A stretch of 50,440 nucleotides of DNA, taken from the NCBI GenBank assembly GCA_031551635.1, contig JAVBNH010000024.1, forward strand, positions 1 through 50,440, read 5' to 3'. Below, piece by piece: positions 24,875 through 33,372 of the stretch (positions are counted from its first letter, which is position 1; every line of letters starts with the position of its first letter). The translations under genes and the position numbers were made by a program. Origin of the DNA: JAVBNH01 sp031551635. GTDB taxonomy: Bacteria; Bacillota; Clostridia; Oscillospirales; Acutalibacteraceae. A model generated the notes under the pieces. That model made no database searches. It was not told where the DNA came from and saw only the letters and a program-made list of their open reading frames with translations.

Positions 24875-24898
24875 ATTTTATAAATTAATAAAATTGAT

Positions 24899-25726
24899 TT
24901 AAGCTTTTTGCGCGGCGGCTTCCTCAGCGGCTTCCGCGGCAGCGGCGGCGGCTTTTGCTTCACGCGCGGCGATTGTTGAGGGACGGTCCTCATAAGCCAT
25001 CAGGTATTCTGAAACATCGGTATATTTAACCTCAATCGGCTTTACCTTTTGGATGATATTGAGCGTTAGCAGCACAAGCAGTGCGATTAGTATTCCGATG
25101 AAGCCTATACCAAGTTTTGCTGAGCCGACACCCGGGAAGGCGGAGGAAAGGTTTGTCGAGGCTATGTAGAAGCATACCACCGAGGTCAGATAAAGGCAGA
25201 TATTCACAATATTAAAGGTGAAGTTGCGCACAAGCCCCTTCGGACTGCATGAGAGCGTCAGCAAAGCCATTGAAACAAGGCTCAGCACCAGCATCAGCAG
25301 GAAGCAGACGAGCGAAACCGCAATCATTATAAAATACTTGCCGTAGTCGGCGCTGCCAAACATTTTTAAAAGTGCGTCAAAGTCAAAATTCTGAACAATC
25401 GTGACAAGTGAAATAATATTCAAACTGGTTGACTTCTCGTAAAAAGGCAGGGCATAAGATATAGTGCCCAGAGGTATCAGTGTGCAAAGAATCGGCAATA
25501 AATACATTCCGAGTCTTACTTGTGTGAATCTGCTGCCGATTGTAGCGGCTTTGATTCTGTCTGTTTTCGGTTTATTGTGGGCATATTCAAGCTCAGCCTT
25601 GTCAGCCTCGGCTCTCAAACGCTCCTCCATACCGTAATAAACCAGATTAACTCCGCATTGCGGGCATTCGGGCTTATAGTCGCGAAGCCTTAGTTTGTAT
25701 CCGCATTTTGGACATGTTGCTGCCAT
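24899..25726 (-). CDS. Zinc-ribbon membrane protein, 275 aa, function unknown
   Basis: Residues 1-30 form a zinc ribbon with Cys5, Cys8, Cys22 and Cys25 (CPKCGYKL, CPQCGV). After a charged stretch come four or five hydrophobic helices between about residues 75 and 225 (for example FIMIAVSLVCFLLMLVLSLVSMALLTL and LGIGFIGILIALLVLLTLNII). The tail is Ala/Glu-rich (residues ~255-275), likely one charged helix. The ribbon start and AGGAG site support the start codon. It is a single-gene unit with its own promoter and terminator. Similar ribbon-plus-membrane layouts appear in the DUF2628 proteins at 44778 and 45480, but it is not an obvious paralogue of them. Confidence 0.8.
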   Translation of the reverse strand: MAATCPKCGYKLRLRDYKPECPQCGVNLVYYGMEERLRAEADKAELEYAHNKPKTDRIKAATIGSRFTQVRLGMYLLPILCTLIPLGTISYALPFYEKSTSLNIISLVTIVQNFDFDALLKMFGSADYGKYFIMIAVSLVCFLLMLVLSLVSMALLTLSCSPKGLVRNFTFNIVNICLYLTSVVCFYIASTNLSSAFPGVGSAKLGIGFIGILIALLVLLTLNIIQKVKPIEVKYTDVSEYLMAYEDRPSTIAAREAKAAAAAAEAAEEAAAQKA

Positions 25727-25784
25727 AAAAACAACTCCTGTTTCTCATATTCCTCAATTTAAAGCTATAATTTGACCTTTTTAT

Positions 25785-25813
25785 ATACTAACACAAAAAT
25801 TTAAAAATGGCAA
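25785..25813 (-). promoter_or_regulatory. Promoter of the zinc-ribbon membrane protein gene
   Basis: On the minus strand, TTGCCA (25813-25808), 17 bp, TAGTAT (25790-25785), with a predicted start about 50 bp before the coding start. Confidence 0.45.
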
Positions 25814-25856
25814 GGGTATATTTAAAAATTTATAAGATAATCATGACTAATACCGG

Positions 25857-25880
25857 AAAATTTTGGCTATTATGCCAAAA
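25857..25880 (-). terminator. Intrinsic terminator after rhaA
   Basis: On the minus strand, TTTTGGC (25880-25874), loop ATAATA, GCCAAAA (25867-25861), followed by TTTT. It begins 6 bp after the rhaA stop and closes the long mutS-to-rhaA run of genes. Confidence 0.65.
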
Positions 25881-25885
25881 CATGC

Positions 25886-27133
25886 CTACTGTCTTTTTGA
25901 TAATTCTGTTGTTTCATAGCTTTTTACGGTTTCGTACCAGCCTTCTCGCAGGGGGACAGCGTTTCTCTCGCAGAATTCATCCCAGACTGCGCCCAGCGGA
26001 TAGGTTTTTAATTCCTCCTGCAGGGCAAAAAGTTTTGTAAAGTCACCTTCGTTTTGCAAGACTGATAGTGTTTCGTGCGGGGTCAGCAGTGCCGCGAGCA
26101 GGGCTTTTTGCATATTTCTCATGCCGATAACCCACGCTGCTATTCTGTTAATGCTCGCATCGAAATAATCAAGACCTATAATGACCCTGTCGAGTGCGTC
26201 AGCGGCGACAATTTCCTTGGCGATTTCGCGAAGCTCGTCGTCATAGGCAACGACATGGTCACTGTCCCAGCGCACGCCTCTGGTGACATGCAGCGCGACC
26301 TTTTCATGGAAAAGCAGCACGGAGGAAAGCTTATCCGATACAACCTCAGTGGGGTGAAAATGTCCCGAATCAAGCAGGCAGGTGCAGCCGGTTTTCGCCG
26401 CGTAATTCATATAAAATTCAGCTGAGCCGACTGTATAAGCCTCGAGTCCGATACCAAAAAGCTTTGATTCCACAGTATCTATGAGGTATTTTTTATCGTA
26501 GGGAACGCTTAAAATTTCGTCAAGTGATGCCTTCAGCCTCTTGCGGGGTGAGGTTCTGTCGGCGGGCGTATTTTTATACCCGTCAGGAATCCAGATATTA
26601 TTCAGGCAGGTCTGATTTAATTCCTTTCCGAAATATTCACCGACTTTACGCATAGCCTTGCAGTGCTCTATCCAGAAATTCCGGATTTTCTCATCCGGAT
26701 GCGAGAGCGTCAGGGAATCAGCGGCGTATTCATGTGAAAATAGTGTAGGGTTTATGTCAAGCCCGATGCCTCTTTCCTTCGCGAATTTTACCCAGCCCTC
26801 AAAATGCTGAGGCTCAAGCTTTTCACGCGATACGGCTTCATCAGTAAGTGCGTAAATCGCGTGCAGATTAAGCTTGTGCCTGCCCGGAATCAAAGAAATA
26901 GCCACATCAATATCGCTCATTAACTGCTTGGCGTTTGTAGCCTTGCCGGGGTAATTGCCCGTTGCGGCTATACCGCCGGAGAGGGAGCTTTTATTCTCAA
27001 AGCCGCCCACATCATCGCCCTGCCAGCAATGCATGGATATTTTTATTTTTGAAAGAGAATCAAGAGCCTTATCGGTGTCTATCCCGAGATTTTTATAGGT
27101 TTTTTTTGCAGAAAGATAGGTGTCATTCATCAT
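25886..27133 (-). CDS. rhaA: L-rhamnose isomerase
   Basis: 415 residues, normal length. Diagnostic stretches: MHCWQGDDVGGFE near the N-terminus, GRHKLNLHAIYA, the metal-binding region LDSGHFHPTEVVSDKLSS, HVTRGVRWDSDHVV, and IGLDYFDASINRIAAW. It converts L-rhamnose to L-rhamnulose. It is the last gene of a long operon, 21 bp after the transketolase C-terminal subunit, and not next to rhaB (40206-41690), so the rhamnose genes are split over two loci. Start: the first of two adjacent ATGs behind GAGGAATT. Confidence 0.97.
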   Translation of the reverse strand: MMNDTYLSAKKTYKNLGIDTDKALDSLSKIKISMHCWQGDDVGGFENKSSLSGGIAATGNYPGKATNAKQLMSDIDVAISLIPGRHKLNLHAIYALTDEAVSREKLEPQHFEGWVKFAKERGIGLDINPTLFSHEYAADSLTLSHPDEKIRNFWIEHCKAMRKVGEYFGKELNQTCLNNIWIPDGYKNTPADRTSPRKRLKASLDEILSVPYDKKYLIDTVESKLFGIGLEAYTVGSAEFYMNYAAKTGCTCLLDSGHFHPTEVVSDKLSSVLLFHEKVALHVTRGVRWDSDHVVAYDDELREIAKEIVAADALDRVIIGLDYFDASINRIAAWVIGMRNMQKALLAALLTPHETLSVLQNEGDFTKLFALQEELKTYPLGAVWDEFCERNAVPLREGWYETVKSYETTELSKRQ

Positions 27134-27154
27134 AATTCCTCTTTCTCAATAAAA

Positions 27155-28099
27155 TTATTTAAGAGCAATTGCAGCCTTTGCCTTTGAAGCTATATTCGCC
27201 GCGTTGAGCGAGAAAATATCAAGCAGCTCAAGAGCCGGACCGGATTTACCGAATATATCCTCAACACCGACACGCAGGACAGGAACCGGTATTGTCTGCG
27301 CTGTTACCTCGCAGACCGCGCCGCCCAGACCGCCGATTATATTGTGCTCCTCAGCCGTCACGATAGCGCCTGTAGACTGCGCCGCGTCTATGATTATACT
27401 TGCGTCAATCGGTTTAATGGTGTGAATATTCACGACTGCTGCGGAGATTCCCTCATTCGCGAGCAGCTCTCGCGCTTTCAGAGCTTCGCCTATCATCAGT
27501 CCGCTGGCGATGATGGTGACATCTTTACCCTCGCAAAGCTTGACACCCTTACCGATTTCAAACTTGTAATTTTCATCAAAAATACGCTCAACAGGAAGTC
27601 TGCCGAAACGCAGGTATACAGGTCCCTCAAACTCAGCAGCAGCCAAAACAGCCGCGCGCGTCTCAATGTCATCAGCGGGATTAATAATGGTCATTCCGGG
27701 AATTGTTCTCATCAGTGCAATATCCTCGCAGCACTGATGGCTCGCACCGTCCTCGCCGACGGAAATTCCGGCATGTGTCGCGCCGATTTTGACATTCAGA
27801 CGGGGATAGGCGATGGAATTCCTGACCTGCTCAAAAGCTCTGCCGGCGGCGAACATCGCGAAGCTGCTCGCGAAAACCGTCAGACCGGTCGAGGCGAGAC
27901 CCGCGGCAACACTCATCATATTACTCTCTGCAATACCGCAGTCAATAAAGCGGTCAGGGAAGGCTTTTTTAAACATTATCGTTTTTGTTGCCTCCGCGAG
28001 GTCAGCGTCAAGTACAATTACCTTACTGTTTATATTTCCAAGCTCAACAAGGGCTTTGCCGTAGGCTTCCCTAGTCGCCATTTTAACAATATCACTCAT
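27155..28099 (-). CDS. Transketolase, C-terminal subunit
   Basis: 314 residues. Contains the pyrimidine-binding (PYR) domain, with the catalytic Glu in DCGIAESNMMSVAAGLA, and the C-terminal transketolase domain (AAVVNIHTIKPID, TAEEHNIIGGLGGAV). It works with the product of the gene directly upstream, which carries the thiamine-diphosphate PP domain; together they equal one full-length transketolase of the pentose phosphate pathway. Start: ATG behind AAAGGAA, 36 bp after the partner gene. Confidence 0.95.
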   Translation of the reverse strand: MSDIVKMATREAYGKALVELGNINSKVIVLDADLAEATKTIMFKKAFPDRFIDCGIAESNMMSVAAGLASTGLTVFASSFAMFAAGRAFEQVRNSIAYPRLNVKIGATHAGISVGEDGASHQCCEDIALMRTIPGMTIINPADDIETRAAVLAAAEFEGPVYLRFGRLPVERIFDENYKFEIGKGVKLCEGKDVTIIASGLMIGEALKARELLANEGISAAVVNIHTIKPIDASIIIDAAQSTGAIVTAEEHNIIGGLGGAVCEVTAQTIPVPVLRVGVEDIFGKSGPALELLDIFSLNAANIASKAKAAIALK

Positions 28100-28135
28100 A
28101 TTATATTCCTTTCCGGATAATTCAGAATTACCGAA

Positions 28136-28987
28136 TTAACCCTTTCCTTCCTCGTTAAGTTCCGTGAATGCGTCATCAAGTTCTTTTATGGCTTGTGCGT
28201 ACTGCTCGGCATTCGGAGCCGCGCCGTGCCAGCTCACCTGATTTTCCATAAATGAAACGCCCTTGCCCTTAACGGTTTTCGCGACTATCATAGTCGGCGC
28301 ACCTTTAAAAGCTTTCGCGTCCTGAACCGCCTTCGAGATTTCGTCAAAGCAGTGACCGTTGATATTTATAACATTCCAGCCGAAAGCCTTGAATTTTTTA
28401 TCTATTGGATATGGGGAATTTACCTCTTCGATTGAGCCGTCAATCTGAAGGTTGTTATTATCAACAAAAGCAAGGATATTGTCAAGCTTTTTCGCAGCGG
28501 CGTACATAGCCGCTTCCCAGACCTGACCCTCCTCAAGCTCACCGTCGCCGAGAATCGAATAGACCCTGAAGCTTTTCGATTGCAGTTTCGCACCCTGTGC
28601 CATGCCGACAGCGGCGGAAATACCCTGCCCCAGCGAGCCGGTACACATATCAACGCCCGGAACATGAGTGTTCGGGTGCCCCTGTAGATAAGAGTCGCTC
28701 TTTCTCAGGGTTTTCAGGTCGCTCACATCGAAAAATCCGCGGTTTGCAAGCACTGAATATATCGCGGGCGCGGCGTGACCTTTCGAGAGGACAAAACGAT
28801 CACGCTCCGGGTCGCACGGGTTGCCGGGGGTAATATGCATTTCCTCATAATAAAGATAGCTCAGTATGTCGGCGCAGGAGAGGGAGCCGCCGGGGTGCCC
28901 CGATTTCGCATTAAAAGTCGCTTCTATAATTCCTTTTCTCACACGGTTCGCTATTTTTTTTAGCTCGGTTTTTTTTGCATCATCCAT
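28136..28987 (-). CDS. Transketolase, N-terminal subunit
   Basis: 283 residues, the thiamine-diphosphate PP half of transketolase. Key segments: SGHPGGSLSCADIL, LSKGHAAPAIY, GSLGQGISAAVGMA, and the ThDP motif GDGELEEGQVWEA...NN. It interconverts sugar phosphates in the pentose phosphate pathway and is where xylulose from xylA would enter after phosphorylation. Starts 4 bp after the rluD stop, with AAAGGA inside the end of rluD, so translation is probably coupled. Confidence 0.96.
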   Translation of the reverse strand: MDDAKKTELKKIANRVRKGIIEATFNAKSGHPGGSLSCADILSYLYYEEMHITPGNPCDPERDRFVLSKGHAAPAIYSVLANRGFFDVSDLKTLRKSDSYLQGHPNTHVPGVDMCTGSLGQGISAAVGMAQGAKLQSKSFRVYSILGDGELEEGQVWEAAMYAAAKKLDNILAFVDNNNLQIDGSIEEVNSPYPIDKKFKAFGWNVININGHCFDEISKAVQDAKAFKGAPTMIVAKTVKGKGVSFMENQVSWHGAAPNAEQYAQAIKELDDAFTELNEEGKG

Positions 28988-28991
28988 TTTT

Positions 28992-29918
28992 TCAGTTATT
29001 CCTTTCCATGCTAATTTTATTTATAAAATCCCTAAAATAGTCCGGCAGAGGTGAAGTAAATTCAAGATATTCGTTGGTTTTCGGGTGGACAAAGCCTATG
29101 GTCGCGGCATGCAGGCACTGCCCTTGAAGTGAAAAGCCGTTTTTTGTTCCTCCATATACCGTGTCCCCAGCGACAGGGTGAGCGATATATGCCATATGAA
29201 CGCGTATCTGGTGGGTTCGCCCTGTTTTCAGCGTGCAGCGGACAAGACAAAAGCGCCGATAACGCTCCAGTACGCTATACTCAGTGAGTGCTTCCCGCGC
29301 ACCTAAACCGTTCGCGGCTTGTTTTTTTCTGTCCTTCGGGCTGCGTCCAAGCGGTACATCAATGATTCCCGAGTCATTTTTAACATTCCCTGAGAGAACC
29401 GCCATATACTCGCGGCGGAAGCTGTGTTCCTTTATTTGAGCAGCAAGGCTTTTGTGCGCGTTGTCATTTTTCGCCACAATCAAAAGACCGCTGGTGTCCT
29501 TGTCGATTCTGTGAACTATGCCGGGGCGTATAACGCCGTTTATGCCCGAAAGACTGTCCCCGCAATGCTCCAGCAGGGCATTGACGAGGGTGCCGGAATA
29601 ATTCCCCGGGGCGGGGTGAACAACCATACCCTTCGGTTTATTTACAACAAGAAGATATTCATCTTCAAATATTACATCAAGCTCTATTTTTTCAGGGCTT
29701 ATATCAAGCTTTTCCGGCTCGGGAAGCAGAATATCTATTATATCGCCCTTCCTGACTTTGTAGCTCTTCGGCGGTTGTTTTTCGGCTATGGTTATATTTC
29801 CGCTTTCGATTAATTGCTGAATATACGAGCGGGTCAGCTCAGGATATTTTTGATTTATTATCCTGTCGAGCCTTTCGCCAGCGTCCTCGGTTTTTACTGT
29901 AACATCAAGCTTTTTCAT
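28992..29918 (-). CDS. RluD-type 23S rRNA pseudouridine synthase
   Basis: 308 residues from ATG 29918. The frame is open to 30032, but that part overlaps lspA and carries no family sequence, and MKKLDVTVKTEDAGERLD is a usual start. S4 RNA-binding domain at ~residues 10-65, catalytic Asp139 in VHRIDKDTSGLL, and the RTHQIRVHMAYIAHPVAGD motif. Members make pseudouridine in 23S rRNA helix 69 or at nearby sites; RluB/C/D cannot be separated here. The start overlaps the lspA stop by 14 bp. Confidence 0.94.
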   Translation of the reverse strand: MKKLDVTVKTEDAGERLDRIINQKYPELTRSYIQQLIESGNITIAEKQPPKSYKVRKGDIIDILLPEPEKLDISPEKIELDVIFEDEYLLVVNKPKGMVVHPAPGNYSGTLVNALLEHCGDSLSGINGVIRPGIVHRIDKDTSGLLIVAKNDNAHKSLAAQIKEHSFRREYMAVLSGNVKNDSGIIDVPLGRSPKDRKKQAANGLGAREALTEYSVLERYRRFCLVRCTLKTGRTHQIRVHMAYIAHPVAGDTVYGGTKNGFSLQGQCLHAATIGFVHPKTNEYLEFTSPLPDYFRDFINKISMERNN

Positions 29919-30471
29919 CGTTTTTATCAGCTTCCTGAATTTCTGAGGAGGCATTATCTGCGGACTCTTTTCTCTCTTTAAACAATGACCATACAAGATA
30001 AACGCAAAGGCAAAAAGCGCCGCTGGTGACAAGCATATCCGCGAAATTAAAAACAGCGAAATTCAAAAAAGGCAACTCAATAAAATCCACGACATAGCCC
30101 TTTGAAACCCTGTCAACAAGGTTACCGAGACCGCCGCAGACTATGAAGGGGAGAAAAATCCGGTAAAAAATATTTCCTGATTTATCGACAAAAATAAATG
30201 CGAGAATTCCGAAAAGTACCACAGAGGTAACCAGCGAAAGTAAAGCGGTGTGCTCAGAGAGCGAGCCGAATGCCGCGCCGGTATTTTGCAGATAATGAAG
30301 ATTCAGCACACCTTTTATCAGCGGAAATGTTCCGACCGGACGCAAATAACGTTCAATCAGATATTTTGAAATCTGGTCAACCCCCAAAAAAATCAGGATG
30401 CATATAAATTGTACGGCAAAAATCTTCAGATTCGCCGGTTTGAGTTTATTCGTCATAGTCACCGAATCCAT
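29905..30471 (-). CDS. lspA: Signal peptidase II (lipoprotein signal peptidase)
   Basis: 188 residues with four transmembrane helices. The aspartic-protease pair is Asp120 in GGLGNLVDRV and Asp145 in VFNFADM; the NTGAAFG motif is at 63-69. It removes signal peptides from prolipoproteins such as the binding protein at 20078. The last ~25 residues form a charged cytoplasmic tail. ATG 30471 sits 3 bp after the divIVA stop without a good site of its own; MTNKLKP at 30456 is the alternative start. Confidence 0.96.
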   Translation of the reverse strand: MDSVTMTNKLKPANLKIFAVQFICILIFLGVDQISKYLIERYLRPVGTFPLIKGVLNLHYLQNTGAAFGSLSEHTALLSLVTSVVLFGILAFIFVDKSGNIFYRIFLPFIVCGGLGNLVDRVSKGYVVDFIELPFLNFAVFNFADMLVTSGAFCLCVYLVWSLFKERKESADNASSEIQEADKNDEKA

Positions 30472-30474
30472 CGT

Positions 30475-32034
30475 TTATTTTTTCTTTTTTGACCCGAAAA
30501 GACTTCTGAAAGAAAAATTATCATCGTCAAAATCATCGTTTTCGTTCCTGCTTTCGCCGGCGGCAGGCTTTTCTTCGGCAGATGTTTTGCTCTTTTTCAG
30601 CTTCTCGGCGTCATTGTCCTCAAAAACGCTGAAATCAATCGAAAAGAATTCATTTTCGTCATCCGAACCCTTGAGCGGAGCAAAGGGAGAACGGTATGAC
30701 TCAGCCTCTTCTTTTTCGTTGACAATCTGCAAGACCTTGCCGCTGATTGACTCGTTGACCGCAATGTCATCCTCCGGCAAATCGTCAAAGGACTCAAAGC
30801 CCTCATCGTCAATTTTTATTCTGAACGGCACCGTTCCGGCATTATCCGCTCGGATAATATCATCTTCACTGTCGGCAATTGCCGGGCCTACAGTATCTGC
30901 GATTTCAGCTATTGCGACAGTGTCGCCCGACGCTTGAATACCGTCCTCCTCGTTCATGAGGTCAATATCAGTGTATTCAACATCGGGAACAATTATATCG
31001 TCAAACTCACTTTTTCCGTCTGCATTTTTAAGCTCGCCGAAATAATTTTTGGGAGCATTTTCCTCTTGTTCATCGTCTGCTTCATCAGCTGCTGCGGCAC
31101 TTGCGGCAATTTCTGTTTCTTCAGCCGCTTCAGCTTCCTTTTCAATCTGCGTTGTATCGGGTATAATCGGTTCATCTGCTATTTCATCGTCCCCGAAAGG
31201 GGTGAACTCATCGGGAGCATCCTCGCTCTGGGGAATCTCATCGTTAATTTCCGCTGCTTCTTCAATATTTTCTTTTACATCGTTACCGGCTTCGTTGCCT
31301 GAAGAAAAAATCAGCTCGAGCTTTGACTGAACATCATCAAGAATCCTTTCTGATTCCTCTTTTGCAGTCCTGCTCAGCTCGTCAGCCTGTTTTCTCGCCT
31401 CGGCATTTATTTCCTCAGCCTGCAGCTTTGCCTGCGAGAGAATTCTCTCAGCCTCCGCGCGCGCGTCACCCAGAAGCTGCTGCGCTTCCTTATTGACCTC
31501 CTCAAGAATGCCTGAGGCTTCCTTGGAAATCGACTGTTTGACCGCGTCGGCGCCGTTTGAGGCGTCATACTCTATTTTATCAGCCCTGTTCTGCGCCTCG
31601 GCTATAATAAGATTCGCCTCAGCCTGGGCGTTTTCAATGATTCTGTCTGCTGAGTTTTCCGCCTTCGTTATTATACCGTCTCGTCCCGTGACTATGTCCT
31701 CGGTTTCCCTGTGGGCGTTTTCGATAATCTGCCTTGCCTTCTCCTGGGACTCCGCAAGCAATTCTTCAACCTCTTCATTAGCCTGCCTGAGAACCGAATC
31801 CGCGGTTCTCTGAGCACTCAGAAGGGCGTCGCGAATATTGTTTTCGTCCTCGCGGTACTGCTCGACCTTGTTGGCGAGAACCGTAATTTTACGAATCAGC
31901 TCGGCATTTTCTTTATACATTTGAGTATAAGAGGTGATAAATTCCCCGAAGAAAATATTGACCTCGTCAGAATCAAAATTTCCGTCGGGAAGCCTTGTGA
32001 ATCTATGTTCCTTCAGTTGAGTTGGAGTCAGCAT
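30475..32034 (-). CDS. DivIVA-family protein with a long acidic tail
   Basis: 519 residues from ATG 32034 (MLTPTQLKEHRF), which has AAAGGTG nine bases upstream; a GTG four codons earlier is less likely. Residues 1-55 are the DivIVA membrane-curvature-binding domain, then a coiled coil to about 270 built of EAE/AQ-rich repeats (KARQIIENAHRE, RIIENAQAEANLIIAEAQNRADKI). From about 275 onward the protein is a very acidic, probably disordered tail that ends in KKKK. Typical DivIVA is 160-250 residues, so the tail is unusual. It follows sepF in the operon, as in other Firmicutes, and likely marks the division site or poles. Confidence 0.88.
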   Translation of the reverse strand: MLTPTQLKEHRFTRLPDGNFDSDEVNIFFGEFITSYTQMYKENAELIRKITVLANKVEQYREDENNIRDALLSAQRTADSVLRQANEEVEELLAESQEKARQIIENAHRETEDIVTGRDGIITKAENSADRIIENAQAEANLIIAEAQNRADKIEYDASNGADAVKQSISKEASGILEEVNKEAQQLLGDARAEAERILSQAKLQAEEINAEARKQADELSRTAKEESERILDDVQSKLELIFSSGNEAGNDVKENIEEAAEINDEIPQSEDAPDEFTPFGDDEIADEPIIPDTTQIEKEAEAAEETEIAASAAAADEADDEQEENAPKNYFGELKNADGKSEFDDIIVPDVEYTDIDLMNEEDGIQASGDTVAIAEIADTVGPAIADSEDDIIRADNAGTVPFRIKIDDEGFESFDDLPEDDIAVNESISGKVLQIVNEKEEAESYRSPFAPLKGSDDENEFFSIDFSVFEDNDAEKLKKSKTSAEEKPAAGESRNENDDFDDDNFSFRSLFGSKKKK

Positions 32035-32115
32035 ATTATGCCACACCTTTCATGGGTGAAATTCAATAGCAGTTAGCTTTCATTCACTAAATGCATTTTA
32101 AAGTCTAAAGCTAAA

Positions 32116-32619
32116 TTAAAAAAATACTCCGCTGCTCTCAAGCTCGTCAAGCAAATCGCCCATAACGTCAACGTTATAGGGTGTAATAATAAAAGTGCTT
32201 TTCGCGATTTTTTTTAGCTGACCGCCGTTAGCATAGGCTACACCGCCGAGAAAATCAACAAGTCGTCTTGCGTCCTCACGGTTTGCGGATTCAAGATTCA
32301 GAACAACGGTTCTCTTATCGATTAAGTTGTCCGCGACAGCTGAGGCTTCGTCAAAATGCACCGGCTTAGTCAGAACAACCTGCAGCTTAGCTGTTGTGTG
32401 AATGTCGACTATCTGCCCGCCCTTGACCGACTCTGAGGGTTGCTTTGAAGTCTGAGTAGTTCTGATTATTTCCCTTGGAGTAGTAAAAACATCCGATTTA
32501 TCAGCTGTACCGCGTTTTTCGGGTGACTTATAGACTATATCGTCCTCATCGTCATAGCCACGCTCGTCAGAGTCCTCCGAGACGTTGAGCAGGCTTTTTA
32601 TCTTATCCCATCTACCCAT
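32116..32619 (-). CDS. sepF: Cell division protein SepF
   Basis: 167 residues. The N-terminal amphipathic helix (MGRWDKIKSLLNV) is the membrane anchor, followed by an acidic linker and the SepF core from about residue 75 (KPVHFDEASAVADNLIDKRTVVLNLESANREDARRLVDFLGGVAYANGGQLKKIAKSTFIITPYNVDV is the core region, abbreviated here by its landmarks TVVLNLE and RRLVDFLGG). SepF tethers FtsZ to the membrane. Start: ATG behind GGAGG. It is the second division gene in the yggS-sepF-divIVA order seen across Firmicutes. Confidence 0.96.
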   Translation of the reverse strand: MGRWDKIKSLLNVSEDSDERGYDDEDDIVYKSPEKRGTADKSDVFTTPREIIRTTQTSKQPSESVKGGQIVDIHTTAKLQVVLTKPVHFDEASAVADNLIDKRTVVLNLESANREDARRLVDFLGGVAYANGGQLKKIAKSTFIITPYNVDVMGDLLDELESSGVFF

Positions 32620-32649
32620 TTAAAATTTCCTCCAGTTATGATATAAATA

Positions 32650-33372
32650 TTATTTATAATTTCTTTCGCCGAAAATCGAGGAGCCGACGCGGATAAGAGT
32701 CGAGCCCTCCAGAATCGCTTCCTTATAATCACCCGACATTCCTAGCGAAAGGACATGCATATCTACATTATCTATTTTTTTCGACTGAATGTCAATAAAC
32801 AGTTTTCTCATTTTGTAAAAATATCCGCGAATTTCGTCATTTTCAGCACAAATCGGGGGAATTGCCATCAATCCGTGCACGCGTATATTGCTCATTTCGG
32901 AAATCATATGGATATTTTCAATGAAATCCTCAGGAAAAAAGCCGCTTTTTGCTTCTTCTTTACCAATATTTACTTCCAGCAGAATATCTGCGGTAATATT
33001 TCTTTTTTTTGCTTCCAAAGAAATTTCAGACGCAAGTCTGATACTGTCTACCGATTCAATCATATCAGCCCTGCCCAGTATCTGCCGAACCTTGTTTGTC
33101 TGAAGGTGCCCTATAAGATGTTTTTCAACCGTTTTCGGCTCAAGCAGCGGGAGCTTTGAAAGCAGCTCCTGAACCTTGTTCTCGCCGATAAGGTCGATTC
33201 CCTCGCTCAGTGCGATGTTTATTTTTTCCGCCTCAACGGTTTTTGTAACCGCCATCAGCCTTACTTCATTTTCGTCTCTGCCCGCTTTGGCGCAGCAGAG
33301 CGCAATATCCTCGCGTATACGTTTAATATTTTCGCTGATATAATCAAATTCATTTGACGAGCTTTTTGTCAT
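32650..33372 (-). CDS. YggS-family pyridoxal-phosphate homeostasis protein
   Basis: 240 residues. PLP-binding Lys44 in LMAVTKTVEAE, the IGENKVQELLSK motif, HLIGHLQTNKVR, and the C-terminal LSLGMSGDYKEAILEGSTLIRVGSSIFG phosphate loop. A single-domain TIM barrel without known catalysis that buffers PLP. Located just upstream of sepF, the common position of the orthologue YlmE. The first 23 bp overlap the end of the preceding gene, indicating coupled translation. Confidence 0.95.
   Translation of the reverse strand: MTKSSSNEFDYISENIKRIREDIALCCAKAGRDENEVRLMAVTKTVEAEKINIALSEGIDLIGENKVQELLSKLPLLEPKTVEKHLIGHLQTNKVRQILGRADMIESVDSIRLASEISLEAKKRNITADILLEVNIGKEEAKSGFFPEDFIENIHMISEMSNIRVHGLMAIPPICAENDEIRGYFYKMRKLFIDIQSKKIDNVDMHVLSLGMSGDYKEAILEGSTLIRVGSSIFGERNYK

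Noticed and set aside
27344..28120. 258-codon open frame antisense to the transketolase C-terminal subunit
   Set aside because: Covers conserved catalytic motifs on the other strand and shows no ribosome site or domain.
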